The position numbers and the translations under genes were made by a program. A DNA stretch of 64,000 nt, taken from assembly GCA_050299335.1 (NCBI GenBank), contig JBNKVT010000034.1:62001-126000 (forward strand), given 5' to 3'. The notes beneath the pieces are model-generated. The model was given only the letters and a program-made list of their open reading frames with translations. It was not told where the DNA came from and made no database searches. Source of the DNA: JBNKVT01 sp050299335 (lineage in GTDB: Bacteria > Pseudomonadota > Alphaproteobacteria > Rhodobacterales > Rhodobacteraceae). Positions 22,721 through 31,921 of the stretch are shown piece after piece (positions within the stretch are counted from its first letter, which is position 1; each line of letters starts with the position of its first letter).

Positions 22721-25700
22721 CTATTCGGCCGCGCGCGGCGCGGCTTTCGCCGCCAAATCGCTCAGCACCAGAGGCATATCCCATTGGACGTCCGCAGCCT
22801 TCTGCCGCTTCGCCTGCCGCCGGAGCTGCCGGTCGCGCGCCTCGTCCGACGCCCGCCCGCCCCGGATCGACAGGATCGCGTGCCAGAGCCAGCTCAGCAG
22901 TTTCATGATCCAGATCCGCGCAGCCAGCAGCGCCGGGGTCACGATCAGGGTCAGGAAGGTCGCCAGCCCCAGCCCGAACACCACCGCCGTCGCCAGCTGT
23001 TTCCACCACAGCGAGGTCGGGGCGTCGATGGAATAGCCACCATTGATGAAGTCGATCGACAGGCCGAACATCATCGGCGCGAGGCCCGCCATGGTGGTGA
23101 TGGTGGTCAGCAGAACCGGGCGGATCCGCGCCTCGGCGGTGCGGGTGATCGCCTCCAGCCGGGGCATGTAGCGGGAATATTCCTGATAGGTGTCGATCAG
23201 GACGATATTGTTGTTCACCACGATCCCGGCAAGGGCCACGATCCCGGTCCCGGTCATGATGATCGAGAAGGTCTGGTCCATCACCAGCATCCCGATCAGC
23301 ACCCCGGTCACCGACAGAACCACCGCCAGCAGCACCAGGATCGAGTTGTAGACCGAGTTGAACTGCGCCAAGAGGATCACGAACATCAGCCCCAGCGCAC
23401 CCAGGAAGGCCTGACCGAGGAAGGCCTGGCTTTCCTCTTCGTCTTCCTGGTCGCCGGTCCATTCGAAACTGATCGAGCCGGGCAGGTTGGCCTCGGTCCT
23501 CAGCCAATCCTCCATCTTTTCGCGTTCGACAATCGGGTTGGCGTCGCCCACCACCCCGGCCTTGACGTCGAAATAGCGCGAGCCGTCGACGCGGTTGATC
23601 TGCGCCAGTTTCGGCACCGGCTTGCGGGAGATGAAGTTGGCCAGCGGCACCAGCCCGTCAGGCGTGCGGAGGCGCAGCGTATCGAGGGTGGACAGGACCC
23701 GGTCCTCTTCGGGCAGCCGCACGCGGATATCGATCTCTTCGTCCGAAGTGTCGGTGCGCATCGTGTCCAGGGTCAGACCGCGGGTGACCAGCTGGATGAT
23801 ACCGCCCGCCGTCGCCACATCGGTGCCGAAGCGTCCGGCGCGTTCGACATCGACGTCGATTTCCCAGTCGATCCCCGGCAGGGGCCGCGTGTCTTCGATA
23901 TCGCGCAGGGTCGGTGTGTTGGCAAAATGCTGCGCAACCATGTCGGTTGCTGCCAGCAACTCCTCCCAATTGTCGCCTTTCAGCCGCAGATGCACGGGTT
24001 TGGCCGAGGCCGGGCCCATGTTCTGTTCCAGCAGCTCAGCCTGGATCCCGGGCACTTCGGCGACCCTTTCCGCAATGCTGTCAAGGATCACCTGCCCGCG
24101 CCCGGCCTCGCCCAGCGCGTAACGGTCCTGCCAATCGGTCAGTTCGAATTGCACCTGTCCGATAGTGTCCAGAGGCGCCTGCGCGCCGCCGGTATTCTGA
24201 TTCAGCCCTGCCGATCCGGCGAAGGCAAAGACCGACTCGACGCCGGGATATTCGCGGATGATATCCTCGACCTCGCGCACCAGCCGGTCCTTTTCGGCAA
24301 GCGACAGGTTGCCCCGCGCCCGCACATAGGCGATGGCGCGTTCGGGTTCGGTCTCGACGAAGAACTCGACGCCTTTGCCGTTCTCTCCATAATAGGCGAA
24401 GGTCTGGAAGACGAAAATGATCACCAGCCCCACCGACACGAAGGGCATGATCGGATTGCCCGAGATGAAGTGGATGAACTTGCCGAACAGCGACCGCCTG
24501 TAGCCGGCTCGGCCCACCGCCTCTTCCTTCGCGGCAAACAGCGAACCGCCGATCACCGACAGCACCAGCCAGGAGCCGATGAACATCACCGCGCCCATCG
24601 CCAGCGCCCCGGGCTGGCTGGAGAACACGGTCAGGAATCCGAAGGCCATCCCCGCCATAGGCACTGGGGTCAGCAGTGCCCGCAGCAGCCAGGGCACGTT
24701 CCGGCGCATGACGTTCGACAGATTTCCGATGGTCCGCGACATCCGGCCCGCGACACCACCGACGACCGGCAGGTAGATCAGTGCCACGACCAGCGAGGCG
24801 GACAGGACGAAGATCAGCGTCACCGGCAGGTTACCCATGAACTGTCCCGCCACCCCGGGCCAGAACAGCATCGGCAGGAAGGCGCAAAGCGTCGTCGCCG
24901 TGGACGAGATGATCGGCCAGAACATCCGCTTGGCCGCATGGCGATAGGCCCGCATCGGCCCGATGCCGTTCGCGATTTCCTTGTCGGCATATTCGACGAC
25001 CACGATGGCCCCGTCCACCAGCATCCCCACCGCGAGGATCAGCCCGAACATGACGATATTGGAAATCGCGATACCGAAGACCGCGAGCAGGGCAAAGCAC
25101 AGCAGGAACGAGGTCGGGATGGCGAAACCGACCAGCAGCGCCGAGCGGGTGCCGAGCGAGGCCAGCACCACGATCATCACCAGCGCGATGGCGGTCATCA
25201 CCGAGGCTTCCAGCTGGCTGACCATCGAGCCGATCTCGTGCGAGGTATCCATCGAGAAGGACACCTTGATCGCCTCCTGCAACTCCGGCGGCCAATCTGC
25301 GACCGAGGCATCGACCTGGTTGCGGATCATCTCGGCGGTGTCGAGGATGTTGAACCCCTTGCGCTTCGATACCTGCAACGCCACGGTGCTTTCGCCATTG
25401 TAGCGTGCCGTCGAGGTGCGGTCCTCGAAAGTCAGGCGGATATCGGCGATGTCGCCCAGCGTGATCACCCGGTCGCCATTGGTTTTCACCGGCAGCCCGT
25501 AGACGTCTTCCACATCGTCGAAGGCTGAGGGCAGTTTCAGGGCATAGGCACCCGAGCCGGTCTCGACCTCGCCCAACGCGATCAGCTGGTTGTTCTGGCG
25601 CACCACGTTGACCAGCTCCGCGGCGGTAACGTTATAGGCCTCCATCTTCAAGGGATCGATCAGGACCTCCAGCATCTCGTCGCGCTGACCCGCCAGCCCG

Positions 25701-26218
25701 GCTTCCAGAACCGGGGCGAGGCCTTCGAGGTCGTCCTGCAGCTCCTTGACCACCCGCAGGAGGGTGCGTTCGGGCACCGCGCCCGAGAGCGACACCACGA
25801 GGATGGGGAATTCCGAGAAGTTGATCTCGTTGATCGTGTACTGATCCGCCCCGTCTGGGAACTCGGCCTCGGCCTGGTTGACCTTGTCGCGGACATCGGC
25901 GAGCGCGCTGTCGCGGTCCCAGGAATAGTCAAACTCCAGGAACACCCCGGCATAGCCCTCGGCGGCGAGCGAGGACATCTCCTTCAGCCCGTCCAGATCG
26001 CGCAGCTTGGTCTCCAGCGGCCGGACCAGCAGTTTCTCGCTGTCCTCGGCGGAAATCCCCTGGAACGGCACCGAGACAAACAGCATCGGAATCTCGATAT
26101 CGGGCTCGCCTTCCTTGGGCAGCCCGACATAGGACAGGACCCCCGCGGCGATCGACATCACCACGAAGGCCAGGATCATGCGGGCGTGGTTGGACGCCCA
26201 GTCGACGATTCCCTTCAT
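22721..26218 (-). CDS. RND efflux transporter permease (AcrB/CzcA superfamily)
   Basis: 1165 residues, in the normal range for an RND inner-membrane pump or slightly long because of a charged C-terminal tail (RDRQLRRQAKRQKA). An N-terminal helix (ARMILAFVVMSIAAGVLSYVGLP) is followed by a periplasmic porter domain, a block of six helices, a second porter domain and a second block of helices. The TM4 region AVGMLVDGAIVVVEYADKEI has the proton-relay aspartate and the second half has FNSVYNSILVLLAVVL. Its ATG overlaps the stop of the adaptor gene by four bases, so the pair is one operon. An outer-membrane TolC partner is not in the window. Substrate unknown. Confidence 0.92.
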   Translation of the reverse strand: MKGIVDWASNHARMILAFVVMSIAAGVLSYVGLPKEGEPDIEIPMLFVSVPFQGISAEDSEKLLVRPLETKLRDLDGLKEMSSLAAEGYAGVFLEFDYSWDRDSALADVRDKVNQAEAEFPDGADQYTINEINFSEFPILVVSLSGAVPERTLLRVVKELQDDLEGLAPVLEAGLAGQRDEMLEVLIDPLKMEAYNVTAAELVNVVRQNNQLIALGEVETGSGAYALKLPSAFDDVEDVYGLPVKTNGDRVITLGDIADIRLTFEDRTSTARYNGESTVALQVSKRKGFNILDTAEMIRNQVDASVADWPPELQEAIKVSFSMDTSHEIGSMVSQLEASVMTAIALVMIVVLASLGTRSALLVGFAIPTSFLLCFALLAVFGIAISNIVMFGLILAVGMLVDGAIVVVEYADKEIANGIGPMRAYRHAAKRMFWPIISSTATTLCAFLPMLFWPGVAGQFMGNLPVTLIFVLSASLVVALIYLPVVGGVAGRMSRTIGNLSNVMRRNVPWLLRALLTPVPMAGMAFGFLTVFSSQPGALAMGAVMFIGSWLVLSVIGGSLFAAKEEAVGRAGYRRSLFGKFIHFISGNPIMPFVSVGLVIIFVFQTFAYYGENGKGVEFFVETEPERAIAYVRARGNLSLAEKDRLVREVEDIIREYPGVESVFAFAGSAGLNQNTGGAQAPLDTIGQVQFELTDWQDRYALGEAGRGQVILDSIAERVAEVPGIQAELLEQNMGPASAKPVHLRLKGDNWEELLAATDMVAQHFANTPTLRDIEDTRPLPGIDWEIDVDVERAGRFGTDVATAGGIIQLVTRGLTLDTMRTDTSDEEIDIRVRLPEEDRVLSTLDTLRLRTPDGLVPLANFISRKPVPKLAQINRVDGSRYFDVKAGVVGDANPIVEREKMEDWLRTEANLPGSISFEWTGDQEDEEESQAFLGQAFLGALGLMFVILLAQFNSVYNSILVLLAVVLSVTGVLIGMLVMDQTFSIIMTGTGIVALAGIVVNNNIVLIDTYQEYSRYMPRLEAITRTAEARIRPVLLTTITTMAGLAPMMFGLSIDFINGGYSIDAPTSLWWKQLATAVVFGLGLATFLTLIVTPALLAARIWIMKLLSWLWHAILSIRGGRASDEARDRQLRRQAKRQKAADVQWDMPLVLSDLAAKAAPRAAE

Positions 26219-27318
26219 TGCCCGGCCTCGTTGTCCTCAGCCCGATAGGTGACGTTGATCGCCCGTCCCTCGCGTACGAAATCCTGACCGACCACGATCA
26301 CCTCGACGCTGTCGGGCAGGCCCGAGACCCAGATGCCCTCCGGATCGTCGCGGACCACGCGGACCGGCAGGAACTGCGCCACACCATCCTCGTTGGCCCG
26401 GATCCCCAGGGCACCCTCGTCATTCAGGGTCAGCACCGATTGCGGCAGCAGATGCGCCTTTTCGCCGTCAAGGGCGATGACGATTTCCGCCGTCACCCCG
26501 TCCTTGATCGAGAAATCCCGGTTCGGCACCTCGACCTCGATCCGGAAGGTCCGGGTCAGATCGTCGGCGGAGCGCGAGATGAAGCTCACCAGCCCCACGA
26601 CCTCCTGGCCCGTTACCAGCCGCGCCCCGGCGGTGGTGCCGACCTTCAGCCGGTCGATGGAAATCTCAGGCACATAGCCCACGATCTTGATCGGATCGAG
26701 CGAGATCACGGTCGCACAGGGGCTGCCGGTCTGCAGCAGGTCGCCCAGTTCGGCGGTGTCGCTTTCGAGGATCCCGTCAAAGGGCGCATGGATCTTCAAC
26801 CGAGCCAGTTCCTTTTCCGCCTGCTCGACCATCGCCTGGGCGCTTTCCAATGCGGCCTTGCGCGCGATCGCCGTCGTTTCCGAAGTATAGCCCCGTTCGA
26901 CCAGCTGCGAGGCGGCGTTGTTGTTGGCCTGCGCCTCGGCCAGCCGCGCCCGCGCCTCGGCCAGGGTCGCCTGACGGGTGCCGGCATCCAGCTCGCACAG
27001 AACCTGGCCTTCCGAGACCATGTTCCCCTTGCGGATCGGGTCGGAGATCACCAGACCGGTCGTCTCGGACTTCACCTCGACATTCCGCGCCGCCTCGGTC
27101 CGGCCGCTCAGCACCAGCCCGGCCGCGACCTCGCGCGCCTCCGAGATCATGGCGACGACGGAAACCGGCGGATCCTTGGGTTCGACGGCGGCGATTTCCT
27201 CGATCTCGGCCTCCACCTCCGGCCCGTTGGCCCAGGCTTTCAGCGCATCGCGCTCCATGATGAAGAGATAGAGCACAAGGGCAACGACCAAAGAGGTGAA
27301 AAGCGGTGCAAGTCGCAT
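26215..27318 (-). CDS. RND efflux periplasmic adaptor (HlyD/AcrA family)
   Basis: 367 residues. An N-terminal membrane anchor (about residues 6-22, LFTSLVVALVLYLFIME) is followed by a lipoyl-like half (NVEVKSETTGLVISDPIRKGNMVSEGQVLCELD), a helical hairpin around residues 115-170, the second lipoyl half (KIHAPFDGILESDTAELGDLL) and beta-barrel domains (AGARLVTGQEVVGLVSFIS). It links the downstream permease to an outer-membrane channel. The stop codon overlaps the permease start (ATGA). Confidence 0.92.
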   Translation of the reverse strand: MRLAPLFTSLVVALVLYLFIMERDALKAWANGPEVEAEIEEIAAVEPKDPPVSVVAMISEAREVAAGLVLSGRTEAARNVEVKSETTGLVISDPIRKGNMVSEGQVLCELDAGTRQATLAEARARLAEAQANNNAASQLVERGYTSETTAIARKAALESAQAMVEQAEKELARLKIHAPFDGILESDTAELGDLLQTGSPCATVISLDPIKIVGYVPEISIDRLKVGTTAGARLVTGQEVVGLVSFISRSADDLTRTFRIEVEVPNRDFSIKDGVTAEIVIALDGEKAHLLPQSVLTLNDEGALGIRANEDGVAQFLPVRVVRDDPEGIWVSGLPDSVEVIVVGQDFVREGRAINVTYRAEDNEAGQ

Positions 27319-27648
27319 CGGGCGGCTCCGGATCAGTTTTGAGACGCCTTTCCCGAAGGCGCGGGTGGTCCGGACCGTTTTTCCCGGCCGCGGGCCAAGT
27401 TTCTATCGCTGCAACGGGCAGGGGGCTGACACAACACGCTGATGCACCGGTTCCGCCCCGTCCCAGCACCCGGCCATGTAAGCACTGTTCACATAGCTTG
27501 CAACAGGGATTTTGGGACTTTTGTGCCGAATCTGCCAAAATGCGGCTAATCGTTCGCGCTGATGCCTTGTTCTGTCAGGAGGTTTCGCGCTTGGCATAGC
27601 CCTTGCGCTCGGTTTAGTGTCCGGCCAGCCAATTTCCGGAGGGTCCGC
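27319..27648. other. 330-base divergent promoter region
   Basis: Separates the efflux operon from the YfgM-like gene, so it must hold promoters in both directions. Short frames inside have no coding character. A GGAGGG ribosome binding site at 27638-27643 serves the plus-strand gene. No strong palindrome or repeat seen. Confidence 0.6.
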
Positions 27649-28326
27649 GTGAGCGAGAGTGATTCCTTTATCGAGGAGGTGACCGAAGAGGTCCGCCGCG
27701 ACCAGATGGTGCGGTTCTTCAATCGGCACCGCTGGACCATCATCGGTATCCTGGTGCTGATCGTCGCCGGCGTGGCCTATAACGAATATTCCCAGTCCCG
27801 CGCCCGTACCGAAGCCGAGGCCACAGGCGACGCCCTGATCGCCGCTGTGCGGGCCGAAACCCCCGAAGCCCAGGCCGAGGCTCTGGCGCCGCTGGCCGCA
27901 GGCGAAGGCGAGGCGGCGCGGATCGCGAAGATCCAGCTCGCCGCCGCCCAGGCGCGGGCGGAAGAGACAGACGCGGCCGCCGCGACCCTTGAAGAGATCG
28001 CCAATGATGCCTCGGCCGATCCGCTCTATCGCAATACCGCACGGTTGAAACTGGTGATGCTGCTCGGGGCCGAGATGGATGCCGGGGCCCGGATGCAGGC
28101 AATCGAGACGGTGATCGCAGCCGGCGGGCCGCTGAGGCCCCTGGCCGCCGAACAGAAGGCGCTGGCGCTGATCGATGCCGGTGAGACCGAGGCGGCACTG
28201 GCGGAATTCACCGTGCTGGCCCAGGATATCGATGCCACGGATGCGCTCAGGCAGCGGGCGCAGCAGATGGTGCAGGTGCTGGGTGGCGACATCACCGATA
28301 TCGTCAACGAGGCGTTGGGCCAGTAG
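27649..28326 (+). CDS. YfgM-like membrane-anchored TPR protein
   Basis: 225 residues from GTG 27649, seven bases or so after GGAGGG. A cytoplasmic acidic N-terminus (SESDSFIEEVTEEVRRDQMVRFFNRHR) precedes one membrane helix (WTIIGILVLIVAGVAYNEY) and an alanine-rich helical periplasmic domain with TPR-like repeats. This is the architecture of YfgM (tetratricopeptide repeat protein, DUF2133 group), which in many proteobacteria lies directly before bamB, as here with a 3-base gap. It probably assists periplasmic protein traffic near the Sec translocon. Confidence 0.82.
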   Translation: MSESDSFIEEVTEEVRRDQMVRFFNRHRWTIIGILVLIVAGVAYNEYSQSRARTEAEATGDALIAAVRAETPEAQAEALAPLAAGEGEAARIAKIQLAAAQARAEETDAAAATLEEIANDASADPLYRNTARLKLVMLLGAEMDAGARMQAIETVIAAGGPLRPLAAEQKALALIDAGETEAALAEFTVLAQDIDATDALRQRAQQMVQVLGGDITDIVNEALGQ

Positions 28327-28329
28327 GAT

Positions 28330-29622
28330 ATGAGTGTACGCGGTCTTCTTGTTCTGAGTTTCGCTCTCATTCTGGCCGCCTGCAGCAGCGACGAGCTGAT
28401 CCTGCCCGGCGAACGCGAGCCTGTCCGTCCCGAGGCGGCCGTGGCAGAGGCGACGGAAATTCCCGGGATCGATTTGCCGCCCGCCACCCGTAACAATGCC
28501 TGGACCCAGATCGGCGGCAACGCCCAGCATCTCGGGGAGCATCTGGCGCTGGACGGGTCGCTGCGGCGGGTCTGGAGCGTCGATATCGGGCAGGGGAACT
28601 CGAAACGCGCCCGGTTGATCACCGCCCCGATCGTCGTGGGTGAGACCGTCTACGCCATGGATGCCGCCGCGCAGGTCTCAGCGATCTCCACCGCAGGACG
28701 GGTGCTGTGGCGCACCGATGCCACGCCCGAGGGCGAGGCGGCCCGCGACGGGTTCGGCGGCGGGCTTGCCTATGACGAGGGACGGCTCTTTGTCACCACG
28801 GCCCATGGCGAGGTGCTGGCCCTTGATCCGGTTTCGGGCGAGATCCTGTGGCGAACGGCGGTCGATGCCGCGATCCGGGCAGCCCCGGCCGTGGCGGAAG
28901 GCCGCGTGGTCGTGGTGGCGCGGTCGGATGTAGCCTATGGGCTCGATGCCGAAACCGGGACACTGGACTGGCGGACCCAGGGCGTCGGGCTCGGGGCCGG
29001 GGTGCTGGGCGGCGCGGCACCGGCGATAAGGGGGCCGGTAACGGTGCTCCCCTTCCAGTCCGGCGAGGTGAACGCGGTGCTGACACGGAACGGGCTCACG
29101 GTCTGGAACGCCGCGATCTCGGGCGGGCGGCGCGAACTGGTGCGGTCACAGATTTCCGATATCACCGGAGCGCCGGTGATCGACAACGACATCGTCTATG
29201 CCGCCAATCAGGCCGGCCGGCTGGTCAAGTTCGACCGGCGCAACGGCGCCCGGCTCTGGACGGCGCTCGAAGGCTCGCTGAGCCCGGCGCTGCCGATGGA
29301 CAATTCGGTCTTTCTGGTCTCGGACGAGGCCGCGGTGATCCGGCTGTCGAAGGAAACCGGCGAGACCTGGTGGTCGGTGCAGCTGCCGCAATGGCGCAAA
29401 CCCGATGACCGGCGCGACGCCTATAACCATTTCGGCCCGGTGCTCGGCGGTGGGGTGCTCTGGGTCGCGGGCTCGGACGGGCTCTTGCGCAGTTTCAACC
29501 CGGCCACCGGGGCGCTTCTGGCCAGCACCGACATCCCCGGCGGAGCGGCGGCGGAGCCGGCAGTGGCCAATGGCACGCTCTATGTCGTGTCGCTCGACGG
29601 ACGCCTGCACGCCTATCGCTGA
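28330..29622 (+). CDS. bamB: Outer membrane protein assembly factor BamB
   Basis: A 430-residue lipoprotein. The signal MSVRGLLVLSFALILAACSS has lipobox LAAC with the acylated cysteine at residue 18. The mature protein is an eight-bladed beta-propeller built of PQQ-like repeats, visible as recurring blocks such as GRVLWRTDATPEGE, GEILWRTAVDAAIR, GTLDWRTQ and GARLWTALEGS. It should be a BAM-complex subunit that helps insert beta-barrel proteins. The location after the YfgM-like gene supports the call. The organism-typical loss of strict conservation in the first 60 mature residues is seen here too. Confidence 0.9.
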   Translation: MSVRGLLVLSFALILAACSSDELILPGEREPVRPEAAVAEATEIPGIDLPPATRNNAWTQIGGNAQHLGEHLALDGSLRRVWSVDIGQGNSKRARLITAPIVVGETVYAMDAAAQVSAISTAGRVLWRTDATPEGEAARDGFGGGLAYDEGRLFVTTAHGEVLALDPVSGEILWRTAVDAAIRAAPAVAEGRVVVVARSDVAYGLDAETGTLDWRTQGVGLGAGVLGGAAPAIRGPVTVLPFQSGEVNAVLTRNGLTVWNAAISGGRRELVRSQISDITGAPVIDNDIVYAANQAGRLVKFDRRNGARLWTALEGSLSPALPMDNSVFLVSDEAAVIRLSKETGETWWSVQLPQWRKPDDRRDAYNHFGPVLGGGVLWVAGSDGLLRSFNPATGALLASTDIPGGAAAEPAVANGTLYVVSLDGRLHAYR

Positions 29623-29629
29623 ACGCCGA

Positions 29630-29710
29630 CCTTGTCCGGACGGTCAGGCGGATAGATCGCATCGGCCCGGTGTGGTGAAGACGAACCACACACCCATCCT
29701 CCGGACAAGG
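29630..29710. terminator. Large stem-loop after bamB
   Basis: Perfect 11-base arms CCTTGTCCGGA (29630-29640) and TCCGGACAAGG (29700-29710) enclose 59 bases that contain a second hairpin TGTGGT/ACCACA (29671-29690). It begins eight bases after the bamB stop and could be its transcription end, though no T-run follows. Confidence 0.45.
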
Positions 29711-29777
29711 CGCGGGGCGTCAAGCCCGATTGCGGCAACGCGGGTGCCAGGTTTGCGTCTGGTCCGGGAAAATCTTA

Positions 29778-29891
29778 TAGAGCAAAACCGGATCAGATTG
29801 AACCAATCCGATCCCAGGATTTTGCTCAAGCCTACGTCTCTGGACCAATATTCTTTTTCAGACTGCGACAGTCTGAAACGATTTTGGTCTG
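29778..29891 (+). repeat. Palindromic repeat family 2, copy A
   Basis: 114 bases that match 39225-39338 at about 103 positions by hand alignment. Two hairpins: one around GGATCAGATTG and its partner CAATCCGATCC flanked by AGCAAAA and TTTTGCT, and one formed by GACCAA...TTTCAGACTG with CAGTCTGAAA...ATTTTGGTC. Confidence 0.85.
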
Positions 29892-29987
29892 GCGTTTCGA
29901 GTTTTCGTTGAAACAACCCGCATCGTTTTTCGCGTTCGAGCGCGGCGAGAGGCGGCGAAGAAACGATTCAATGTGAACTCGAAATGC
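29892..29987. repeat. Palindromic repeat family 3, copy B
   Basis: Outer arms GCGTTTCGAGTT (29892-29903) and AACTCGAAATGC (29976-29987) pair at 11 of 12 positions; inner arms ATCGTTT (29922-29928) and AAACGAT (29961-29967) pair perfectly. Directly adjoins family 2 copy A. Its right arm supplies the last codons of the minus-strand PEP-mutase-family gene. Confidence 0.6.
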
Positions 29988-30765
29988 TTTGGCCGGTTTC
30001 GCCCCGATACACCTCCGCCGCCCGCGCGCCAAGTTCACGCATCGCCTGCCGCCACGGTCCAGGCCCATAGCTGACCCGCGCCGCGCCCAGCGCGGCCATC
30101 TCGTCCAGCGGCGGCGCGTCGGCGATCTTCATCAGGTTGCAGGGGAGCGCCACCTCGGCGCAGAGCCTGCCGATCAGCGCCGGATCGGTCAGGAGCGGCG
30201 CGAAGAACCCGCTGGCCCCCGCCGCCTCATAAGCCGCCGCCCGCGCCAGCGCCTCGGGCATCAATGCGGCGTGCCGGGCCTTGTCCTTTTCCTTCAGGAA
30301 CAGGTCGGTGCGGGCATTGACATAGAGCGGAACGCCTTCGCGCTCGGCGGTGCGGCGGATGGCTTCAATCCGGCGACACTGGATGTCGACGGGATGGATC
30401 CCGTCGGCGCCCACAACCTGATCCTCGAAATTGAGCCCCACCGCCCCGGTTCCAATCAGCCGCGCGATGGTGTCTTCCAGACCGGCAGGCGCTTCGGCAT
30501 AGCCGCCCTCGAAATCGACCGAGACCGGCAGATCCGTCGTGGCGACGATCCGCTCGACGATGGTCAGGAGCAGATCCAGCGGGATCGCCTGGCCGTCGGG
30601 AAAGCCCATCGCCCCGGCGACCGAGGCGCTGCCGGTGGCCAGAGCCGTGGCACCTTCCCCGGCGATGGCGGCGGCACTGCCCGCGTCCCAGATATTGTAG
30701 AGCACCAGCGGCGCCCCCTTCACATGCAGCGCTGTAAATGCCGCTGCACTCTCCGCCTGGTTCAT
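29968..30765 (-). CDS. PEP mutase/isocitrate lyase family protein
   Basis: 265 residues starting MNQAESAAAFTALHVKGAPLVLYNIWDAGSA; a longer frame upstream is not conserved. A TIM-barrel of the isocitrate lyase/PEP mutase superfamily with DFEGGY (metal-binding acid), NFEDQ, and NARTDLFL. The cysteine-containing KKCGH loop of true isocitrate lyases is absent; the equivalent region reads DGIHPVDIQCRRIEAI. It probably acts on a small 2-oxo or 2-methyl acid, but the reaction is unknown. Its ATG overlaps the stop of ada by four bases. The extreme C-terminus (SISSSH) is encoded within a palindromic repeat. Confidence 0.85.
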   Translation of the reverse strand: MNQAESAAAFTALHVKGAPLVLYNIWDAGSAAAIAGEGATALATGSASVAGAMGFPDGQAIPLDLLLTIVERIVATTDLPVSVDFEGGYAEAPAGLEDTIARLIGTGAVGLNFEDQVVGADGIHPVDIQCRRIEAIRRTAEREGVPLYVNARTDLFLKEKDKARHAALMPEALARAAAYEAAGASGFFAPLLTDPALIGRLCAEVALPCNLMKIADAPPLDEMAALGAARVSYGPGPWRQAMRELGARAAEVYRGETGQSISSSH

Positions 30766-31826
30766 CCCGTCTCCCTTTCGGCAAAGCTTCGTTCCAGTTC
30801 GATCAGTTTCTGCTTGCGCCACAGCCCGCCGCCATAGCCGGTCAGCGTCCCATCGGCACCGATGACCCGGTGGCAGGGGATGACGATGGCAATCTGGTTC
30901 GCGCCGTTCGCCCGCGCCACCGCCCGCGTCGCCGTTGGCCGTCCGATGGAGCGCGCCAGTTCGGAATAGCTGCGCGTCGCACCTGCCGGTATCTCGCGCA
31001 AGGCTTGCCAGACCGCGCGGGTGAAAGCGGTGCCATGCATCGCCAGCGGCACTTCGAAGCGGCTCGACCTTCCAGCGAAGAAGCTCCCCAATTCCGCCTC
31101 GACCTGATCCGTGATCGCCGTCCGCCCGAGGCCCAGCCCGCCTTTCGCCGCTGCCGCCAGACGCCGCAATTCGCGCGGCAGCGCCTTGCGGTCGGCGAAT
31201 TCCAGCAGATGCAGAGACGTCCGGTCGGCGACAACCACCATCGCCCCGAGCGGGGTGTCGATCCAGTCGGCCCTGAGGAGCGCGTCCCTGGCCAGTTTTC
31301 CCGGCGCCACGCCGAGCAGCCGGGCGAAGGCGTCGCGAAAGGCACTGGCGGAGTCGAACCCCGCCTCCAGTTGCGCGTCGATCACCCGTCCGCCCTCGGC
31401 AAGCGCGGTAAACCCGTCACGGAGTCTCAACTGGCGGGCCATTTCGAGAAAGGTCATGCCGAATTGCCGCCGGAAGGCGCGGCGCACGGTCGACGGGTCG
31501 AGGCCGAGGGCGGCGATGTCCTCCTCCCGCCAGCGCCGCGCCGGATCGCCTTGCAGGGCCTCGGTCAGCCGCCGGACCATCGGGTCCTCGCCGGTGGCAG
31601 GCTCCAGCGGGCGGCAGCGGCGGCAGGGGCGGAACCCGGCTTCGAGGCAGGCGGCGATACTGTCGAAGAACCGGCAATTCCCTGGTTTCGGGTCTCTTGC
31701 CGGGCAGGTGAGGCGGCAGAAGATGCCGGTGGTCGTGACCCCGACCCAGGCACGGCCCTCCCAGGCGGGATCGCGGGCGCAGAGCGCTTCGTAGAGTGTG
31801 TCGGGATCGGGCAGTCGGAACAGCAT
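30762..31826 (-). CDS. ada: Bifunctional DNA repair methyltransferase/transcriptional activator Ada
   Basis: 354 residues, the same length as E. coli Ada. The N-terminal Ada zinc domain has four cysteines (Cys37, Cys41, Cys68, Cys71), of which Cys37 in GIFCRLTCPAR is expected to accept methyl groups from DNA phosphotriesters. An AraC-type DNA-binding domain (PSTVRRAFRRQFGMTFLEMARQLRL, then LEAGFDSASAFRDAF) follows. The C-terminal O6-alkylguanine transferase domain has IPCHRVIGADG with acceptor Cys318. It repairs alkylated DNA and, when methylated, activates the adaptive response. A longer upstream frame is not conserved. It is coupled by ATGA to the PEP-mutase-family gene. Confidence 0.93.
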   Translation of the reverse strand: MLFRLPDPDTLYEALCARDPAWEGRAWVGVTTTGIFCRLTCPARDPKPGNCRFFDSIAACLEAGFRPCRRCRPLEPATGEDPMVRRLTEALQGDPARRWREEDIAALGLDPSTVRRAFRRQFGMTFLEMARQLRLRDGFTALAEGGRVIDAQLEAGFDSASAFRDAFARLLGVAPGKLARDALLRADWIDTPLGAMVVVADRTSLHLLEFADRKALPRELRRLAAAAKGGLGLGRTAITDQVEAELGSFFAGRSSRFEVPLAMHGTAFTRAVWQALREIPAGATRSYSELARSIGRPTATRAVARANGANQIAIVIPCHRVIGADGTLTGYGGGLWRKQKLIELERSFAERETG

Positions 31827-31921
31827 GGGGCAGGTATAGTTCGATTCGTTCCGCCCGTCCGCCGGAAATCGGGCGGGAATTTTCCGGACGACTTTCGCCG
31901 GTATGTGCGGAGGGCGCGCCA

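Larger units (their letters stand above)
29623..29967. other. 345-base gap after bamB filled with inverted repeats
   Basis: No gene is supported. Almost the whole gap is structured: an 11-bp inverted repeat (29630-29710), a family 2 palindromic element (29778-29891) and the greater part of a family 3 element (29892-29987) that runs into the 3' end of the convergent PEP-mutase-family gene. Confidence 0.7.

Noticed and set aside
22595..25528. A 977-codon open frame antisense to the RND permease gene
   Set aside because: It is a by-product of GC-biased third positions in the real gene; its product is rich in His, Arg, Gln and Asp with no domain, and the opposite strand encodes a full RND pump.
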